A stretch of 64,000 bases of DNA from Arenivirga flava. Lineage in GTDB: Bacteria; Actinomycetota; Actinomycetes; Actinomycetales; Microbacteriaceae. The notes beneath the pieces were generated by a model. That model was given only the letters and a program-made list of their open reading frames with translations, ran no database searches and was not told where the DNA came from. The position numbers and the translations under genes were made by a program. The stretch spans positions 2,337,809 through 2,401,808 of the forward strand of contig NZ_BSUL01000001.1 of the NCBI RefSeq assembly GCF_030161575.1, written 5' to 3'. This document shows positions 7,605 through 17,375 of the stretch, one piece after another; within the stretch, counting starts at the first letter, position 1, and every line of letters begins with the position of its first letter.

Positions 7605-9389
7605 TCACGGTTGCGTCTCGCCTTCGTCGCCGTCGCCCTCCGCCGACGCGATCGTGGCGGAGGCCTGCGAGGAGGCCTCGGACGTGGAACCGGAGCAGGT
7701 CGCCGTGTAGCTCAGCGAGACCGTGCCGGAGTCGCCCGCGACGATCTGCACCGAGGTCTGGTTCGCGCCGATCGTGTTCAGGTTGTTCGTCGTGCGCCCG
7801 TTCTGCACCGAGACGGTGTAGTTGTCGAGCCTGCTCTGACCGGGGCACGAGGTGTACTGCGGCCAGCTGAAGGTGACCGTGCCGCCCGGTGCCACGGTGG
7901 TCGGGCTCGCAGACGGGTCGCGCGGTGCCGGCGGCGTCGGGAACTCGCCGTAGACCTGTACGGTGATCGTCGCGCCGCGCCGCACGGTGCCCGCGGGGTT
8001 GATCGAGGAGACGATGCCCACCTGCTCCGGGGTGGGGGCGGTGCCGGACTCCTCACGGTCGATGATGAAGTCCGCGCCGAGCGCGTTCAGCGCCGACTCG
8101 ACGTCCTCGAAGCGCTCGCCCTCGTAGTCCCCTCGGTTGATCGTGAAGGTGTCGTCGGCCGGGTCCTCGGTCGGCGTGGCGCTCGGGGTGATCGATGGCG
8201 TGGAGGAGGTCGAGGGACTCTCCTCCTGCGTCGCCGACGGCGGCGGGGAGGAAGGCTCGGCATCGCCGCCGCCGCTGGTCAGCATGCCGATGACGATCGC
8301 GGCGATCGCGCCGACGAGCACGATGACGGCGATGATGAGCGGCCAGAACCACGGGCTGCGCTGCTTCCGCTCCTCGTCCTGCTCCTCGTCGGGCCCGCCG
8401 GCCTGCTGCGGCAGCGGCGCGGTCGACGAGAGCAGCTGGGTGGCGGCGTCACCGGCTCCGGCGCCCGCCGCGGCGCCGGCCCCGGTCGCGCCGAGCACCT
8501 GCGTGAAGGTGTCCTCGAGCGCTCCGTCCGGGCCGGCGACGCCGGGCACGGCGGCGATCGCCGAGGCGACGTCGCCGCGGCGCAGCGCCTCGGCCGCGCG
8601 GGCCATGTGCTGGGCGGTCTGCGGACGCTCCGCGGGCTTCTTCGAGATCGACGTGATGACGAAGTGCCGCACGGGCTCGGAGACGGTGACCGGCAGGTCC
8701 GGCGGCGTCTCGTTGATCTGCGCCATCGCGATGGCGACCTGCGACTCGCCCGTGAAGGGACGGCGGCCGGCGAGGGCCTCGTAGGCCACGATGCCGAGCG
8801 AGTAGATGTCGGTGCTCGGCGAGGCGGGCTGCCCGCTCGCCTGCTCCGGCGAGAGGTACTGCACCGTGCCCATGACCTGACCGGTCGCGGTCAACGGCAC
8901 CTGGTCGGCGATGCGCGCGATGCCGAAGTCGGTGATCTTGACGCGGCCGTCCGGGGTGATCAGCAGGTTGCCCGGCTTGATGTCGCGGTGCACGAGGCCG
9001 GCCTGGTGCGCGGCGTGCAGGGCCGACGCGGTCTGCGCGACGATGTCGAGCACGCGGTCGGTGGACAGCATCCGCTCGTTCTCGAGCACAGTGGAGAGCG
9101 CCTTGCCCGGCACGAGCTCCATGACCAGGTAGGCGCTGCCCTCCTCCTCGCCGTAGTCGTAGACGTTGGCGATGCCCTCGTGGTTGACGAGGGCGGCGTG
9201 GCGGGCCTCGGCGCGGAAGCGCTCGAGGAACCCGGGGTCGCCCAGGTACTCGTCCTTGAGGATCTTGATCGCGACGGTGCGCCCGATCACGAGATCGGTC
9301 GCCTCCCAGACCTCGCCCATGCCGCCGATGGCGATCCGGGACGACAACTGGTACCGCCCACCGAACGTGAGTCCGCTCATTGGCCTCAT
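7605..9389 (-). CDS. pknA: Ser/Thr protein kinase, PknA-like, with one PASTA-like and one Ig-like extracellular domain
   Basis: A 594-residue membrane kinase. The kinase domain spans about residues 12-270, with Lys42, HRD at 134-136 and DFG from Asp154. A Gly/Ala linker leads to a transmembrane helix at about 347-371. The extracellular part has a Ser/Thr/Pro stretch, then one PASTA-like domain ([16 protein letters not shown] to [10 protein letters not shown]), and finally a beta-sandwich-like segment with a cysteine pair (TSCPGQ, TATCSGS). Mycobacterial PknA has only a short extracellular tail, so this ectodomain is an elaboration. ATG at 9389 is chosen because it overlaps the pbpA stop (ATGA). 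The gene order supports the pknA assignment. Confidence 0.9.
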   Translation of the reverse strand: MRPMSGLTFGGRYQLSSRIAIGGMGEVWEATDLVIGRTVAIKILKDEYLGDPGFLERFRAEARHAALVNHEGIANVYDYGEEEGSAYLVMELVPGKALSTVLENERMLSTDRVLDIVAQTASALHAAHQAGLVHRDIKPGNLLITPDGRVKITDFGIARIADQVPLTATGQVMGTVQYLSPEQASGQPASPSTDIYSLGIVAYEALAGRRPFTGESQVAIAMAQINETPPDLPVTVSEPVRHFVITSISKKPAERPQTAQHMARAAEALRRGDVASAIAAVPGVAGPDGALEDTFTQVLGATGAGAAAGAGAGDAATQLLSSTAPLPQQAGGPDEEQDEERKQRSPWFWPLIIAVIVLVGAIAAIVIGMLTSGGGDAEPSSPPPSATQEESPSTSSTPSITPSATPTEDPADDTFTINRGDYEGERFEDVESALNALGADFIIDREESGTAPTPEQVGIVSSINPAGTVRRGATITVQVYGEFPTPPAPRDPSASPTTVAPGGTVTFSWPQYTSCPGQSRLDNYTVSVQNGRTTNNLNTIGANQTSVQIVAGDSGTVSLSYTATCSGSTSEASSQASATIASAEGDGDEGETQP

Positions 9390-10840
9390 TGGTTGAGCAC
9401 CGCCTCCATGACTTGACGTGCGATCGGTGCGGCAAGCGCGTTGCCGCTGAGTTGCTGTCCCCGGCCGCCGCCGTCGCCGACGATCACCGAGACGGCGACT
9501 TGGGGGTCTTCCGCAGGCGCGAAGCCCGAGAACCAGAGATTGAAGGGTTCGCCCGGTCCGTTCTCGCCGGTTCCGGTCTTGCCGCCCACCGCGACCCCGT
9601 CGATTCTCGCACCACCGGCGGCCCCGTTGCTGACGCCGTCGACGAGCATGTCGTTCAGCGTGCTGGCGGTGGCGGAGGTGATGGGTCGGCCGAGCTCGCT
9701 GGCCTGGAACTCGTCGAGCACCGACAGGTCGGCGGCGATGACGGAGTCGACCAGCGTGGGCTGCATGAGCACGCCGTCGTTGGCCACCGCGGCGACCACC
9801 ATGGCGTTCTGCAGCGCGTTGACGCGCACGCTCGACATGCCGAACGCCGTGAGCATGAGCTGCGCCTCGTCGATGTCGCGCGGGTAGCGCGACGGCGTGG
9901 AGGTCATCGGGATCTGCGTGCTGCTGTTGAAGCCGAAGGCCTCGGCCATGTCGGCGACCGTATCGACGCCGAGGTCCTGCGCCAGCTCGGCGTACGGGAT
10001 GTTGCAGGAGAGGTTCAGCGCGGTCGCCATCGAGACGGTGTCGCCCCCTCCGCTGCACTGCCCGACCACGGGGTTGTTGATCTGCGTGTTCGTGCCGGGA
10101 AGCGTCAGCGTGGCGGGATTCTCGAACTGGCTGTCGGGCGCGTAGCCGTTCTCGAGCGCGGCCGCGGTCATGATGATCTTGAAGGTCGAGCCCGGCGAGT
10201 ACTGCCCGCCGCCGTAGGCGCGGTTCTGCAGCGGCGAGGGGCGGGCCTCGTCGAGCGCCGTGTACCGCTCGATGACCTCCGAGGTGATGTGCGAGGCGAG
10301 CGGATTCGGGTCGAAGCCCGGCGTGGAGACGAGCGCGAGGATCCGTCCCGTCGACGGCTCGATCGCGACGACGGCGCCCTCGTAGCCCTGCATCGCATCC
10401 CACGCCGCCTGCTGGGCCTCGGCGTCGAGCGTCGTGGCGATCGACGCGCCGGTCGGCTCCTGACCGGTGATGATGGCGTTGAGCTGGTCGAAGAACTGGG
10501 AGTTTGCGGTGCCGCTGAGCTGCTGGTTGAGGGAACCCTCGAGGCCGGTGCTGCCCTGGTTGAGCGTGAAGTAGCCGGTGACGCCCGAGTACTTCTCGCC
10601 CTCGGAGTAGATGCGCTGGAAGCGGTAGACGTCGTCGCTCGGCTCGGAGTAGGCGATCGGCGTGCCCTCGACGAGGATCGCGCCGCGCTGCGCGGAGTAG
10701 CTGTCGAGGACGACGCGGCGGTTGTTCGACTGGGCGGCCAGGTTGTCGGCCTCGATGGCGCTGATGACCGTCGTCGAGCCGAAGAGGGCCAGGAACATGG
10801 CCAGCACGATCACGCTGACCCTGCGGAGCTCCTTGTTCAC
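9386..10840 (-). CDS. pbpA: Penicillin-binding protein 2-like transpeptidase PbpA
   Basis: A 484-residue class B peptidoglycan transpeptidase that cross-links stem peptides together with the RodA glycosyltransferase encoded just upstream. Residues 8-28 form the membrane anchor. A short non-catalytic domain with RGAI and [10 protein letters not shown] follows, then the transpeptidase domain with the SxxK motif STFK (Ser218, Lys221), SCN (278-280) and KTG (421-423). GTG at 10840 overlaps the rodA stop (GTGA), which fixes the start. Partner of RodA and probable client of PknA/PknB signalling in this conserved operon. Confidence 0.95.
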   Translation of the reverse strand: MNKELRRVSVIVLAMFLALFGSTTVISAIEADNLAAQSNNRRVVLDSYSAQRGAILVEGTPIAYSEPSDDVYRFQRIYSEGEKYSGVTGYFTLNQGSTGLEGSLNQQLSGTANSQFFDQLNAIITGQEPTGASIATTLDAEAQQAAWDAMQGYEGAVVAIEPSTGRILALVSTPGFDPNPLASHITSEVIERYTALDEARPSPLQNRAYGGGQYSPGSTFKIIMTAAALENGYAPDSQFENPATLTLPGTNTQINNPVVGQCSGGGDTVSMATALNLSCNIPYAELAQDLGVDTVADMAEAFGFNSSTQIPMTSTPSRYPRDIDEAQLMLTAFGMSSVRVNALQNAMVVAAVANDGVLMQPTLVDSVIAADLSVLDEFQASELGRPITSATASTLNDMLVDGVSNGAAGGARIDGVAVGGKTGTGENGPGEPFNLWFSGFAPAEDPQVAVSVIVGDGGGRGQQLSGNALAAPIARQVMEAVLNQ

Positions 10841-12234
10841 GGACCCACCACCAATCGGGGCTGATTGCGCACCGAGTCGGAGAGGCGCAGCAGGATGGCC
10901 GCGATGATCCAGTTCGCGATGAGCGAGGAGCCTCCGGCGGCGAGGAACGGCGTGGTGAGGCCGGTCAGCGGGATCACGCGGGTGACGCCGCCGATGACGA
11001 TGAAGACCTGCAGCGCCACGACGAAGGAGAGGCCGACGGCGAGCAGGCGACCGAAGTCGTCGCGGCCGGCGAAGCCGATGCGGAAGCCGCGCGAGACCAG
11101 CAGCAGGTAGAGGGCGAGCAGCGCGAACAGACCCGCGAGACCGAGCTCCTCGCCGAGCGACGCGATGATGAAGTCGCTCTCGGCGAGCGGCACGATGCTC
11201 GGCCGTCCCTGGCCGAGGCCGGTGCCGACCATGCCGCCCTGCGCGATGCCGAAGATGCCCTGCACCAGCTGGTACGCATCCCCGTCCGCGTACTGCGGGT
11301 TGAAGGCGTCGAGCCAGACGGTGAACCGGGAGTTGACGTAGACGAGCGTCTGGCTGGCGATGATCGCGCCGCCGAGGAACAGGCCGAGGCCGAGCAGCAC
11401 CCAGCTGAGCCGGCCGGTCGCGACGTAGATCATGACGAGGAAGAGGCCGAAGTAGAGCAGCGAGGTGCCGAGGTCGCGCTGGAAGACGAGCACGCCCATC
11501 GCCGCCGCCCAGATGAGCAGGATGGGGCCGAGATCGCGCACGCGCGGCAACCGCATGCCGAGCAGCTTGCGCCCGCCGACGGCGAGCGAGTCGCGGTGCT
11601 GCACGAGGTAGCCGGCGAAGAAGACCCCGAGCGCGATCTTCGCGATCTCGCCGGGCTGGAAGCTGAAGCCGGCGACGTCGATCCAGACCTTCGCGGCGAC
11701 GTCGTCGGTGCGGGCGAGGCCCGGCACGAGCGGCAGGAGCAGCAGCACGATGGCGCTGAACATGGCCACGTAGGTGAAGCGCTGCAGCACCCGGTAGTTG
11801 CGCAGCGCGACCAGCACGGCCGTGGCGATGAGGATCGCGAGCGTGGTCCAGACGATCTGGCGCACGCTGGCCGCGCCCCATCCCTCGAAGCCCTTCGCCA
11901 GGTCCAGGCGGTAGATCATGGCCAGGCCGGTGCCGTTCAGGACGGTCGCGATCGGCAGGATCAGAGGGTCCGCGTCCGGTGCGCTGATGCGCAGGGCGAC
12001 GTGCACCGCGAGGGCGAGGCCGGCGAGCGCGAACGACGCGGTGAGCATGCCGGGCTCGACCTGGCCGAGCACGCCGAACTGCACGAGCACGAAGGATCCG
12101 GCGTTGATCGCGATCGCGAACAGCAGCAGCCCCAGCTCGAGGTTGCGCAGGCGGGACGGCGTGCGCAGCTTGAGGGTGATGACGCCGGTGAGGTTCTGCA
12201 GACCGGTGGCGGTGCTCACGGCTTCGGTGCTCAC
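10837..12234 (-). CDS. rodA: SEDS-family peptidoglycan polymerase RodA/FtsW
   Basis: A 465-residue polytopic protein with about ten to twelve hydrophobic helices. SEDS proteins polymerise lipid II into glycan strands with a class B PBP partner, here the next gene. Recognisable blocks include the motif around [42 protein letters not shown], the extracellular loop [15 protein letters not shown] with GLGQGRPS, and [17 protein letters not shown] near the C-terminus. GTG at 12234 overlaps the pstP stop (GTGA); a second in-frame GTG at 12218 is possible. Position next to pbpA favours RodA rather than FtsW. Confidence 0.95.
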   Translation of the reverse strand: MSTEAVSTATGLQNLTGVITLKLRTPSRLRNLELGLLLFAIAINAGSFVLVQFGVLGQVEPGMLTASFALAGLALAVHVALRISAPDADPLILPIATVLNGTGLAMIYRLDLAKGFEGWGAASVRQIVWTTLAILIATAVLVALRNYRVLQRFTYVAMFSAIVLLLLPLVPGLARTDDVAAKVWIDVAGFSFQPGEIAKIALGVFFAGYLVQHRDSLAVGGRKLLGMRLPRVRDLGPILLIWAAAMGVLVFQRDLGTSLLYFGLFLVMIYVATGRLSWVLLGLGLFLGGAIIASQTLVYVNSRFTVWLDAFNPQYADGDAYQLVQGIFGIAQGGMVGTGLGQGRPSIVPLAESDFIIASLGEELGLAGLFALLALYLLLVSRGFRIGFAGRDDFGRLLAVGLSFVVALQVFIVIGGVTRVIPLTGLTTPFLAAGGSSLIANWIIAAILLRLSDSVRNQPRLVVGP

Positions 12235-13544
12235 GGCGTCACCTCCGGAGAGGGTGTGGGCTCGATCAACTCGGACGGCACGGGCTGCGGGCCCGCCTGG
12301 GTGTCGGACTCGGGGTCGATGCGCTCGACGATGGCGCGCGCACCGGGCAGGCTGCCGGCGCTGATGGTGCCCTCGAGCTGCTGCTGCGTGTACGCGTCGA
12401 GGTCGTTCAAGCGGATGCCCGTGTCGACGTACTCGCTGGAGAGCGAGATCGGCCCGATGCCCTGCTGCACGCCCTGGTAGATGATGACGTTCGAGCCGTC
12501 GGTGCCCACGAAGTACCGGCTCTGGGTCCAGCGGTAGCCGAGCAGGCCCGCGGCCACGATCGCGAGGACGACGACGCTGACGCCGACCAGCCAGCCGATG
12601 CGTCGGCGGCGGGCGCGCAGGCGGTCCTCCTCGATGAGCTCGTCGAGGTACTCGTCGCTCTCGGGCTCGAAGTGGCTGTCCTCCTGCTGCTGCACGCTCT
12701 TGATGGGATGCAGCAGCAGCGTCGGCAGGCGCACGGGGCGCTTCGTTGGCGCGACGTCGAAGGTGAGCGGCTTCGCGGCCGAGCCGACGGTGGCCCGACC
12801 GAGCGGCTCCTCCGGAGCCTCCTCGGCGACCTCGAAGACCAGCACCGTCACGTTGTCCGGCGCGCCCTGGTCGAGCGCCTCCTTGATGAGCCGGTCGGTG
12901 GCCTCGCGAGGGCTGCGGGCGGTGCCGAGGATGGCCGAGACCTTCTCCTCGGAGACGTATCCGCTCAGTCCGTCCGAGCAGAGCAGCCAGCGGTCGCCGG
13001 GCACGAGGTCGACGATCGCCGTGTCGATCTCGGGATCCGGCTCGATGTCGCCGAGCACGCGCATGAGCACCGAGCGGCGCGGATGCACGGCCGCCTCCTC
13101 GGGCGTGATGCGGCCGCTGTCGACCAGGCGCTGCACGAAGGTGTGGTCGACGGTCTGCTGGATGAGGTCGCCGTCGCGGAGGCGGTAGATGCGGGAGTCG
13201 CCGATGTGCGCGATCGCCATGCGCCCATCCGCCACCAGCATCGCGCTGACGGTCGTGCCCATGCCGGTGAGCTCCGGGTGCTCCCGGACCACCTCGGAGA
13301 GCGTGCCGTTCGCGGCGACCAGCGCATCGCGCAGCGCGTCGACGGCGCGATCGGCGCTGTCGTGCGGCACGTCGATCTCGCGGATGCGCTGCACCGCGAT
13401 CGCCGAGGCGACGTCGCCGCCCGCGTGACCGCCCATGCCGTCGGCGACGACGAACAGCTGGCGACCGGAGTAGCCCGAGTCCTGGTTGTTGGCGCGGATC
13501 TTCCCGACGTGGGAGCCCGCTGCGCTGCGCGCGATGGCGGTCAT
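12231..13544 (-). CDS. pstP: PP2C-family Ser/Thr phosphatase PstP
   Basis: A 437-residue metal-dependent protein phosphatase that opposes PknA and PknB. The catalytic domain covers about residues 5-240. Its metal-binding aspartates lie in NNQDSGY (Asp22) and VVADGMGGHAGGD (Asp35, Gly36), with DRWLLCSDGLSGYV and GAPDNVTVLV further on. After a variable linker comes one transmembrane helix at about 315-338 preceded by RARRRR, and then a short extracellular domain ending in a Pro/Glu-rich tail. ATG at 13544 follows the fhaB stop by 6 nt. It sits in the regulatory operon between the FHA genes and rodA. Confidence 0.94.
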   Translation of the reverse strand: MTAIARSAAGSHVGKIRANNQDSGYSGRQLFVVADGMGGHAGGDVASAIAVQRIREIDVPHDSADRAVDALRDALVAANGTLSEVVREHPELTGMGTTVSAMLVADGRMAIAHIGDSRIYRLRDGDLIQQTVDHTFVQRLVDSGRITPEEAAVHPRRSVLMRVLGDIEPDPEIDTAIVDLVPGDRWLLCSDGLSGYVSEEKVSAILGTARSPREATDRLIKEALDQGAPDNVTVLVFEVAEEAPEEPLGRATVGSAAKPLTFDVAPTKRPVRLPTLLLHPIKSVQQQEDSHFEPESDEYLDELIEEDRLRARRRRIGWLVGVSVVVLAIVAAGLLGYRWTQSRYFVGTDGSNVIIYQGVQQGIGPISLSSEYVDTGIRLNDLDAYTQQQLEGTISAGSLPGARAIVERIDPESDTQAGPQPVPSELIEPTPSPEVTP

Positions 13545-13550
13545 CCGGGG

Positions 13551-14072
13551 TTACCGCCGGAGCTCGAACGTCGTGGTGCCGATCTTGACGGGCGTGTTCA
13601 GGGGGACCGGGGTCGGCACCGTCACGCGGCGGCCGTCGAGGAAGGTGCCGTTGGTGGAGTCGAGGTCGTGGATGACCCACTCCTCGTTCCACACCATGAG
13701 GCGCGCGTGATGGGTCGAGGTGTAGTCGTCGCGGATGACGAGGCCGCTGTCGCCGGAGCGGCCGATCGTGAGGGTCTCGCGGCCGAGGTCGAGCTCGGTG
13801 CCCTCCTTCGCGCCGGAGGTGATGACGAGACGGCCGGGCAGCGCATCCGAAACCGGCGCGGACACCGGCTCGGTGAGCGCGGGCTCCTGCGCCTGCGTGC
13901 GGGCCGGGGCGGGTGCGGGCACCGGGGCGGGGGAGCCGCCGGCCGCCGCGGGCATGCGCCGCGGGCGCTGACCGAGCAGGTCGCTGCGCAGGGCGTAGAT
14001 GATCGCGAAGACGAAGCCCCACAGCACCAGCAGGAAGCCGATGCGCAGCACCAGCAGGGTCAGCTCGCTCAT
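13551..14072 (-). CDS. fhaB: FHA-domain protein FhaB
   Basis: A 173-residue protein that reads phosphothreonine marks placed by the operon's kinases; the mycobacterial homologue is linked to cell division. An N-terminal transmembrane helix (residues about 4-27) is followed by a Pro/Ala-rich linker. The FHA domain, about residues 95-170, contains IGRSGDSGLVI, STHHARL and DSTNGTFLDGRRV, which carry the phosphate-contacting Arg, Ser and Asn. ATG at 14072 overlaps the fhaA stop (ATGA). Confidence 0.94.
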   Translation of the reverse strand: MSELTLLVLRIGFLLVLWGFVFAIIYALRSDLLGQRPRRMPAAAGGSPAPVPAPAPARTQAQEPALTEPVSAPVSDALPGRLVITSGAKEGTELDLGRETLTIGRSGDSGLVIRDDYTSTHHARLMVWNEEWVIHDLDSTNGTFLDGRRVTVPTPVPLNTPVKIGTTTFELRR

Positions 14073-14752
14073 CGGCGGCCCTCCGAACGTCGCGGCTGCA
14101 CGCGGAACACGATGCGCGTGCGCCCGATCTCGATCACCGATTCCGGCGGCAGCGGCGCCTTGTCGATGCGGCGGCCGTTGAGCTTGCTGCCGTTGGTGGA
14201 GCCGAGGTCGTGGACCTCGGCCTTCTCGCCGTCCCAGAGGACCGCGACGTGCTTGCGGGAGGTGCCGGTGTCGGCGACGGTGATGTCCGCATCCGAGCCC
14301 CGCCCGATGACGGTGCGGCCGCGGCGGAGCGGATGACGCGTGCCCGCGATCTCGAGCACGCCCTGCCACGAGACGCCCTCGCCGCGCACGTTCTCGCTGT
14401 CGATGCGGATCATGCCCTCGCCGAGTGATGGATCCTCGCGCAGGTCGATGGAGAGCGGGCCGGCGAAGGAGTACTGCTGCGCGGCGGCGTGCCGGGTGAC
14501 CAGCTGGTGCAGCTCCTGGATGAGGGAAGGACCGAGCGAGGCCATGCGCTCGTGGTCGGTGACGCCGAGGCGCACCGTGTACGCGTTGGGCACGAGGATG
14601 CGGTCGCGGGCGATCATCGCGGACTTGGTGTCGAGCTCGCGGCGCAGCGCGTTCGTGATCTCCATGGGCTGCAGACCGCTCTTGAAGGTGCGCGCGAAGG
14701 CGCCGTTGACGGCGCGCTCGAGACCTTTCTCGAAGCTGTCGAGGAGCCCCAT
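14069..14752 (-). CDS. fhaA: FHA-domain protein FhaA with N-terminal DUF3662 domain
   Basis: A 227-residue protein with an N-terminal DUF3662 domain (about residues 1-115, starting MGLLDSFEKGLERAVNGAFA) and a C-terminal FHA domain (about 145-222) with IGRGSDADITV, SRKHVAVL and GSTNGSKLNGRRI. The disordered region between the two domains is much shorter than in mycobacterial FhaA. In mycobacteria FhaA binds phosphorylated PknB targets and the lipid II flippase MviN. ATG at 14752 has GGAGG 7 nt upstream; a longer frame adds an unlikely leader. First gene of the operon that runs to pknA. Confidence 0.94.
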   Translation of the reverse strand: MGLLDSFEKGLERAVNGAFARTFKSGLQPMEITNALRRELDTKSAMIARDRILVPNAYTVRLGVTDHERMASLGPSLIQELHQLVTRHAAAQQYSFAGPLSIDLREDPSLGEGMIRIDSENVRGEGVSWQGVLEIAGTRHPLRRGRTVIGRGSDADITVADTGTSRKHVAVLWDGEKAEVHDLGSTNGSKLNGRRIDKAPLPPESVIEIGRTRIVFRVQPRRSEGRR

Positions 14753-14784
14753 GAGACCTCCGGTTCGGGCGAATGGCTTCGTTG

Positions 14785-14790
14785 ATGCTA
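14785..14790 (-). promoter_or_regulatory. -10 box of the fhaA-pknA operon
   Basis: On the minus strand TAGCAT at 14790-14785 lies 32 nt before the fhaA ATG, giving a leader of about 25 nt that includes GGAGG. It is the most likely promoter for fhaA-fhaB-pstP-rodA-pbpA-pknA. Confidence 0.45.
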
Positions 14791-14906
14791 GCGGCTGGGC
14801 CTGTCGGGTTGCCGCAGGTGCCTCATCCCATCCGCTCGGAGCATGCTCCACGGCACCTCCGTGACGTGCTAATCTGATGAGGTTGGCGTGCGAGAGCGCG
14901 CCACCT

Positions 14907-14990
14907 GCGCGAGTGGCGGAATTGGCAGACGCGCTGGCTTCAGGTGCCAGTGCCCGTAAGGGCGTGGGGGTTCAAGTCCCCCCTCGCGCA
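14907..14990 (+). tRNA. tRNA-Leu (anticodon CAG)
   Basis: An 84-nt class II tRNA with a long variable arm. The acceptor GCGCGAG pairs with CTCGCGC (14983-14989), and A14990 is the discriminator. The anticodon stem CTGGC/GCCAG encloses TTCAGGT with CAG at 14941-14943. The variable arm TGCCCGTAAGGGCG is typical of tRNA-Leu. A -10 box TAATCT lies at 14872-14877. CCA is not encoded. The position next to fhaA matches leuT in mycobacteria. Confidence 0.97.
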
Positions 14991-15027
14991 CAGGTTCTCG
15001 TCTCACGAGGACCGTGCGCCGCAGGAT

Positions 15028-15058
15028 GAAGGCCCCGGATCGATGATCCGGGGCCTTC
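15028..15058. terminator. Bidirectional terminator between tRNA-Leu and the Nudix gene
   Basis: A perfect 13-bp stem GAAGGCCCCGGAT/ATCCGGGGCCTTC has a 5-nt loop CGATG. It lies between the convergent tRNA-Leu and Nudix genes, 38 nt after the tRNA and 8 nt after the Nudix stop. Confidence 0.75.
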
Positions 15059-15065
15059 GTCGCGT

Positions 15066-15614
15066 TCAGGCCAGGATCGGCGCGAGCCGGCGCGCCACAT
15101 CGGGCGCCGCATCCGCGAGCTCGTCGATGCGGAACCAGCGCACGTCGTCGCTCTCATCGCTGATCACCGGGGCGGATGCGGCGGGCACGGTGGCCAGGAA
15201 GCCCAGGTCCCAGTGCACGCGGCACGCGCCGAAGGCGCCGACGAGCTCGTGGCGGTCGAGGTCGGCGAGGCCGACCAGCGTGGCGCCGGGCACGCCGCCC
15301 TCCTCGAGGGCCTCGCGGAGGGCCGCTTCGGCCGGGTCCGCATCCGCCGGTTCGTAGTGCCCGCCGAGCTGCAGCCAGCGGCCCGCCTTGCGGTGCAGCG
15401 TCAGCAGCACGTGGGCGCGGTCCTCGGTGAACAGAAAGCAGCTCGCCGTGAGGTGTTCGGGGCCGGCGGGCTTGCGCACGGCGTCGGGGCCGTGGTGCTC
15501 GATGAAGGCGAGGTACTCGTCGCGGAGCGCGCGTTGCTCGGCGCTGCCGGGGTGCCAGGCGGTCAGGAGGTCGGCGGAGCGGGCGGCGAGCTGCTGGGCG
15601 ATGACGGGGTCCAC
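15066..15614 (-). CDS. Nudix hydrolase
   Basis: A 182-residue Nudix-fold enzyme, which cleaves nucleoside diphosphates linked to another moiety. The Nudix box is present as GGHYEPADADPAEAALRE followed by ALEEGG; the REXXEE core is intact, while the first glutamate is shifted into the GHYEP segment, a variant frequent in actinobacteria. Substrate cannot be predicted. I place the start at GTG 15614 rather than ATG 15635 because TACCGT ends exactly 6 nt before it, the leaderless pattern used by other genes here. It begins 4 nt after the DUF418 gene stop, so it may also be cotranscribed. Confidence 0.85.
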   Translation of the reverse strand: MDPVIAQQLAARSADLLTAWHPGSAEQRALRDEYLAFIEHHGPDAVRKPAGPEHLTASCFLFTEDRAHVLLTLHRKAGRWLQLGGHYEPADADPAEAALREALEEGGVPGATLVGLADLDRHELVGAFGACRVHWDLGFLATVPAASAPVISDESDDVRWFRIDELADAAPDVARRLAPILA

Positions 15615-15618
15615 CGGC

Positions 15619-16743
15619 TCACGGTACCGGCGCATCCGCTCGGCGTCGCTCCGGCAGCAGCTGCTCGCCGCGCTTCCAGAGCCACTCGACCGGGCCGAGC
15701 CGGAAGCGGCGCAGCCAGAGATGCGCCGCGAGCACGATGGCTGCGCTGATCGCCGCCCAGGCGGCGAGCGTCACGGGGGTGCGCAGCTCGCCGAGAAGCT
15801 CGGCCAGTCCGAGGCCCCAGCCGTAGAACACGGCGCCGGCGAGCAGGTTCTGCAGCAGGTAGGCGCTGAGGGCGACGCGGCCGACCTCGCGCAGGCGGCG
15901 CGGCGCCCATCCGTCCGTCCCGCGCCGCAGGCACAGCTCGGCGAGCAGCGCGAGCAGGCCCAGGGCGACCAGCGGCGCGATGGCGTAGCGCTGCAGCAGC
16001 ACGCCGGCCTCGCCGCCGAGGCCGCCGAGCGCGAGGTCGACCGGCAGGGCGAGGCCGCCGAGCAGCATCAGGCGGCGGCGGATGCGGGCGCCCGCCTCCG
16101 CGAAGACGCCCGCGCGGTGCAGATGCGCGCCGAGCAGGAACATCGCGATGCTGAGGCAGCCGATGAGCACGGGCTCGGCGCGGAAGGCGAGCACGTTCTC
16201 GAGACGGAAGGCGGCGAGGCCGAGGAAGGACTCGCTCGCGTACGGGCTGACGCCGGTCGGCGGCTCGGAGGGCGGCACGGTCGTCAGCAGCAGCGCGAGG
16301 CCGGTGATGACGAGCAGGTGCAGCGAGCCGGTCACCGCGATGACGACGCGCTGCGTGCGCGGCCTGGTGAGCAGCAGCCAGGCGACGATCGCGCCGGTGA
16401 CGGCGTAGCCCATGAGCACGTCGAACTCGGCGATGAGGATGTAGTTGACCACCCCGTCGAGCAGCAGCAGGAACGCCCGCCACAGGTACCGGCCGGGCCA
16501 GCGCACCCCGCGGCGCACCGCGGAGTCGTGCTGGATCGCCAGGCCGACGCCGAAGGTGAGCGTCAGCAGTGCGAGGAACTTGCCCTGGCTGAGCGCCTGG
16601 ATCCAGGCCTCGCCGCCCTGGCCCACCGCGCTCAGCCCGCCGAGCAGACCCCAGGGGTCGGTGAACAGCCAGATGTTCGTCCACAGCGTGCCGAGGATGG
16701 CGACGCCGCGCACCACGTCGATCGCGTCGATGCGCCGGCTCAT
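15619..16743 (-). CDS. DUF418 family membrane protein
   Basis: A 374-residue polytopic protein of the DUF418 family (YeiB-like), with about ten predicted helices. It begins with the family signature RIDAIDVVRGVAILGTLWTN and ends with the DUF418 core LSAYLLQNLLAGAVFYGWGLG and GPVEWLWKRGE. The family is related to acyltransferase-3-like membrane proteins, and its function is not established. Its ATG overlaps the stop of the response regulator (ATGA), so it is the third gene of the operon kinase-regulator-DUF418 and is a likely target or accessory of that two-component system. Confidence 0.9.
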   Translation of the reverse strand: MSRRIDAIDVVRGVAILGTLWTNIWLFTDPWGLLGGLSAVGQGGEAWIQALSQGKFLALLTLTFGVGLAIQHDSAVRRGVRWPGRYLWRAFLLLLDGVVNYILIAEFDVLMGYAVTGAIVAWLLLTRPRTQRVVIAVTGSLHLLVITGLALLLTTVPPSEPPTGVSPYASESFLGLAAFRLENVLAFRAEPVLIGCLSIAMFLLGAHLHRAGVFAEAGARIRRRLMLLGGLALPVDLALGGLGGEAGVLLQRYAIAPLVALGLLALLAELCLRRGTDGWAPRRLREVGRVALSAYLLQNLLAGAVFYGWGLGLAELLGELRTPVTLAAWAAISAAIVLAAHLWLRRFRLGPVEWLWKRGEQLLPERRRADAPVP

Positions 16744-17375
16744 TCCAGCCCCGCCTCGCGGGCGACGATCGCCGCCTGCACGCGCGAGCGCACGCCGAGC
16801 TTGGCGAGCACGCTCGACACGTGGGTCTTCGCGGTCGCCTCGCCGACGCCGAGCTCGGCGGCCAGCTCGGCGTTGCCGAGGCCGCGGCCGAGGGCGGCGA
16901 GCACCTCGCGCTCGCGCGGCGTCAGCTGCTCGAGGCCCGGCGCGGGCGCCGGGGCGCGCGTCTCGGCGAACGCGGCGAGCACGCGGCGCGTCACCTCGGG
17001 GGCGAGCACGGACTCGCCGCTGGCGACGCGCAGGATCCCGTCGGTCAGCGCCTCCGCGCCCGCCGACTTGAGCAGGAAGCCGGCGGCCCCGGCGCGCAGG
17101 GCGCCGAAGACGACCTCGTCGAGGTCGAAGGTCGTGAGCACGAGCACCTGGGCGGTGCCCTCGGCGACGATGGCGCGCGTGGCCTCGACCCCGTCGACGC
17201 CCGGCATCCGCACGTCCATCAGCACCACATCCGGGCGCAGGGCACGGGCGTTGCGGATCGCGGCCGCGCCATCCGCCGCCTCGCCGACCACGGTGATCCG
17301 CTCGCCCTCGAGCAGCAGGCGCAGGCCGGCGCGCACGGCGGCGTGATCGTCCGCCAGGAGCAGGCGCACGCTCAT
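16740..17375 (-). CDS. NarL/LuxR-type response regulator
   Basis: A 211-residue regulator. The receiver domain (about residues 1-120) has the acidic pair in LLADDHAAVRAGL, the phosphoacceptor Asp54 in VVLMDVRMPGVDG, and the conserved lysine in FLLKSAG. A LuxR-type helix-turn-helix lies at about 145-207 with LTPREREVLAALGRGLGN and VGEATAKTHVSSVLAKLGV. It pairs with the histidine kinase immediately upstream, which overlaps it by ATGA. Targets are unknown. Confidence 0.95.
   Translation of the reverse strand: MSVRLLLADDHAAVRAGLRLLLEGERITVVGEAADGAAAIRNARALRPDVVLMDVRMPGVDGVEATRAIVAEGTAQVLVLTTFDLDEVVFGALRAGAAGFLLKSAGAEALTDGILRVASGESVLAPEVTRRVLAAFAETRAPAPAPGLEQLTPREREVLAALGRGLGNAELAAELGVGEATAKTHVSSVLAKLGVRSRVQAAIVAREAGLE

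Noticed and set aside
5882-7870. Long plus-strand frame opposite pknB
   Set aside because: It mirrors the coding strand of pknB and has no recognisable protein pattern.
7506-9416. Plus-strand frame opposite pknA
   Set aside because: It has no domain and overlaps the kinase gene fully; only the minus-strand kinase has family motifs.
12672-14336. Long plus-strand frame opposite pstP and fhaA/fhaB
   Set aside because: It is Arg/His/Asp-rich with no domain, and lies antisense to clearly recognised genes; it is a by-product of high GC at codon third positions. Many similar antisense frames were left out.
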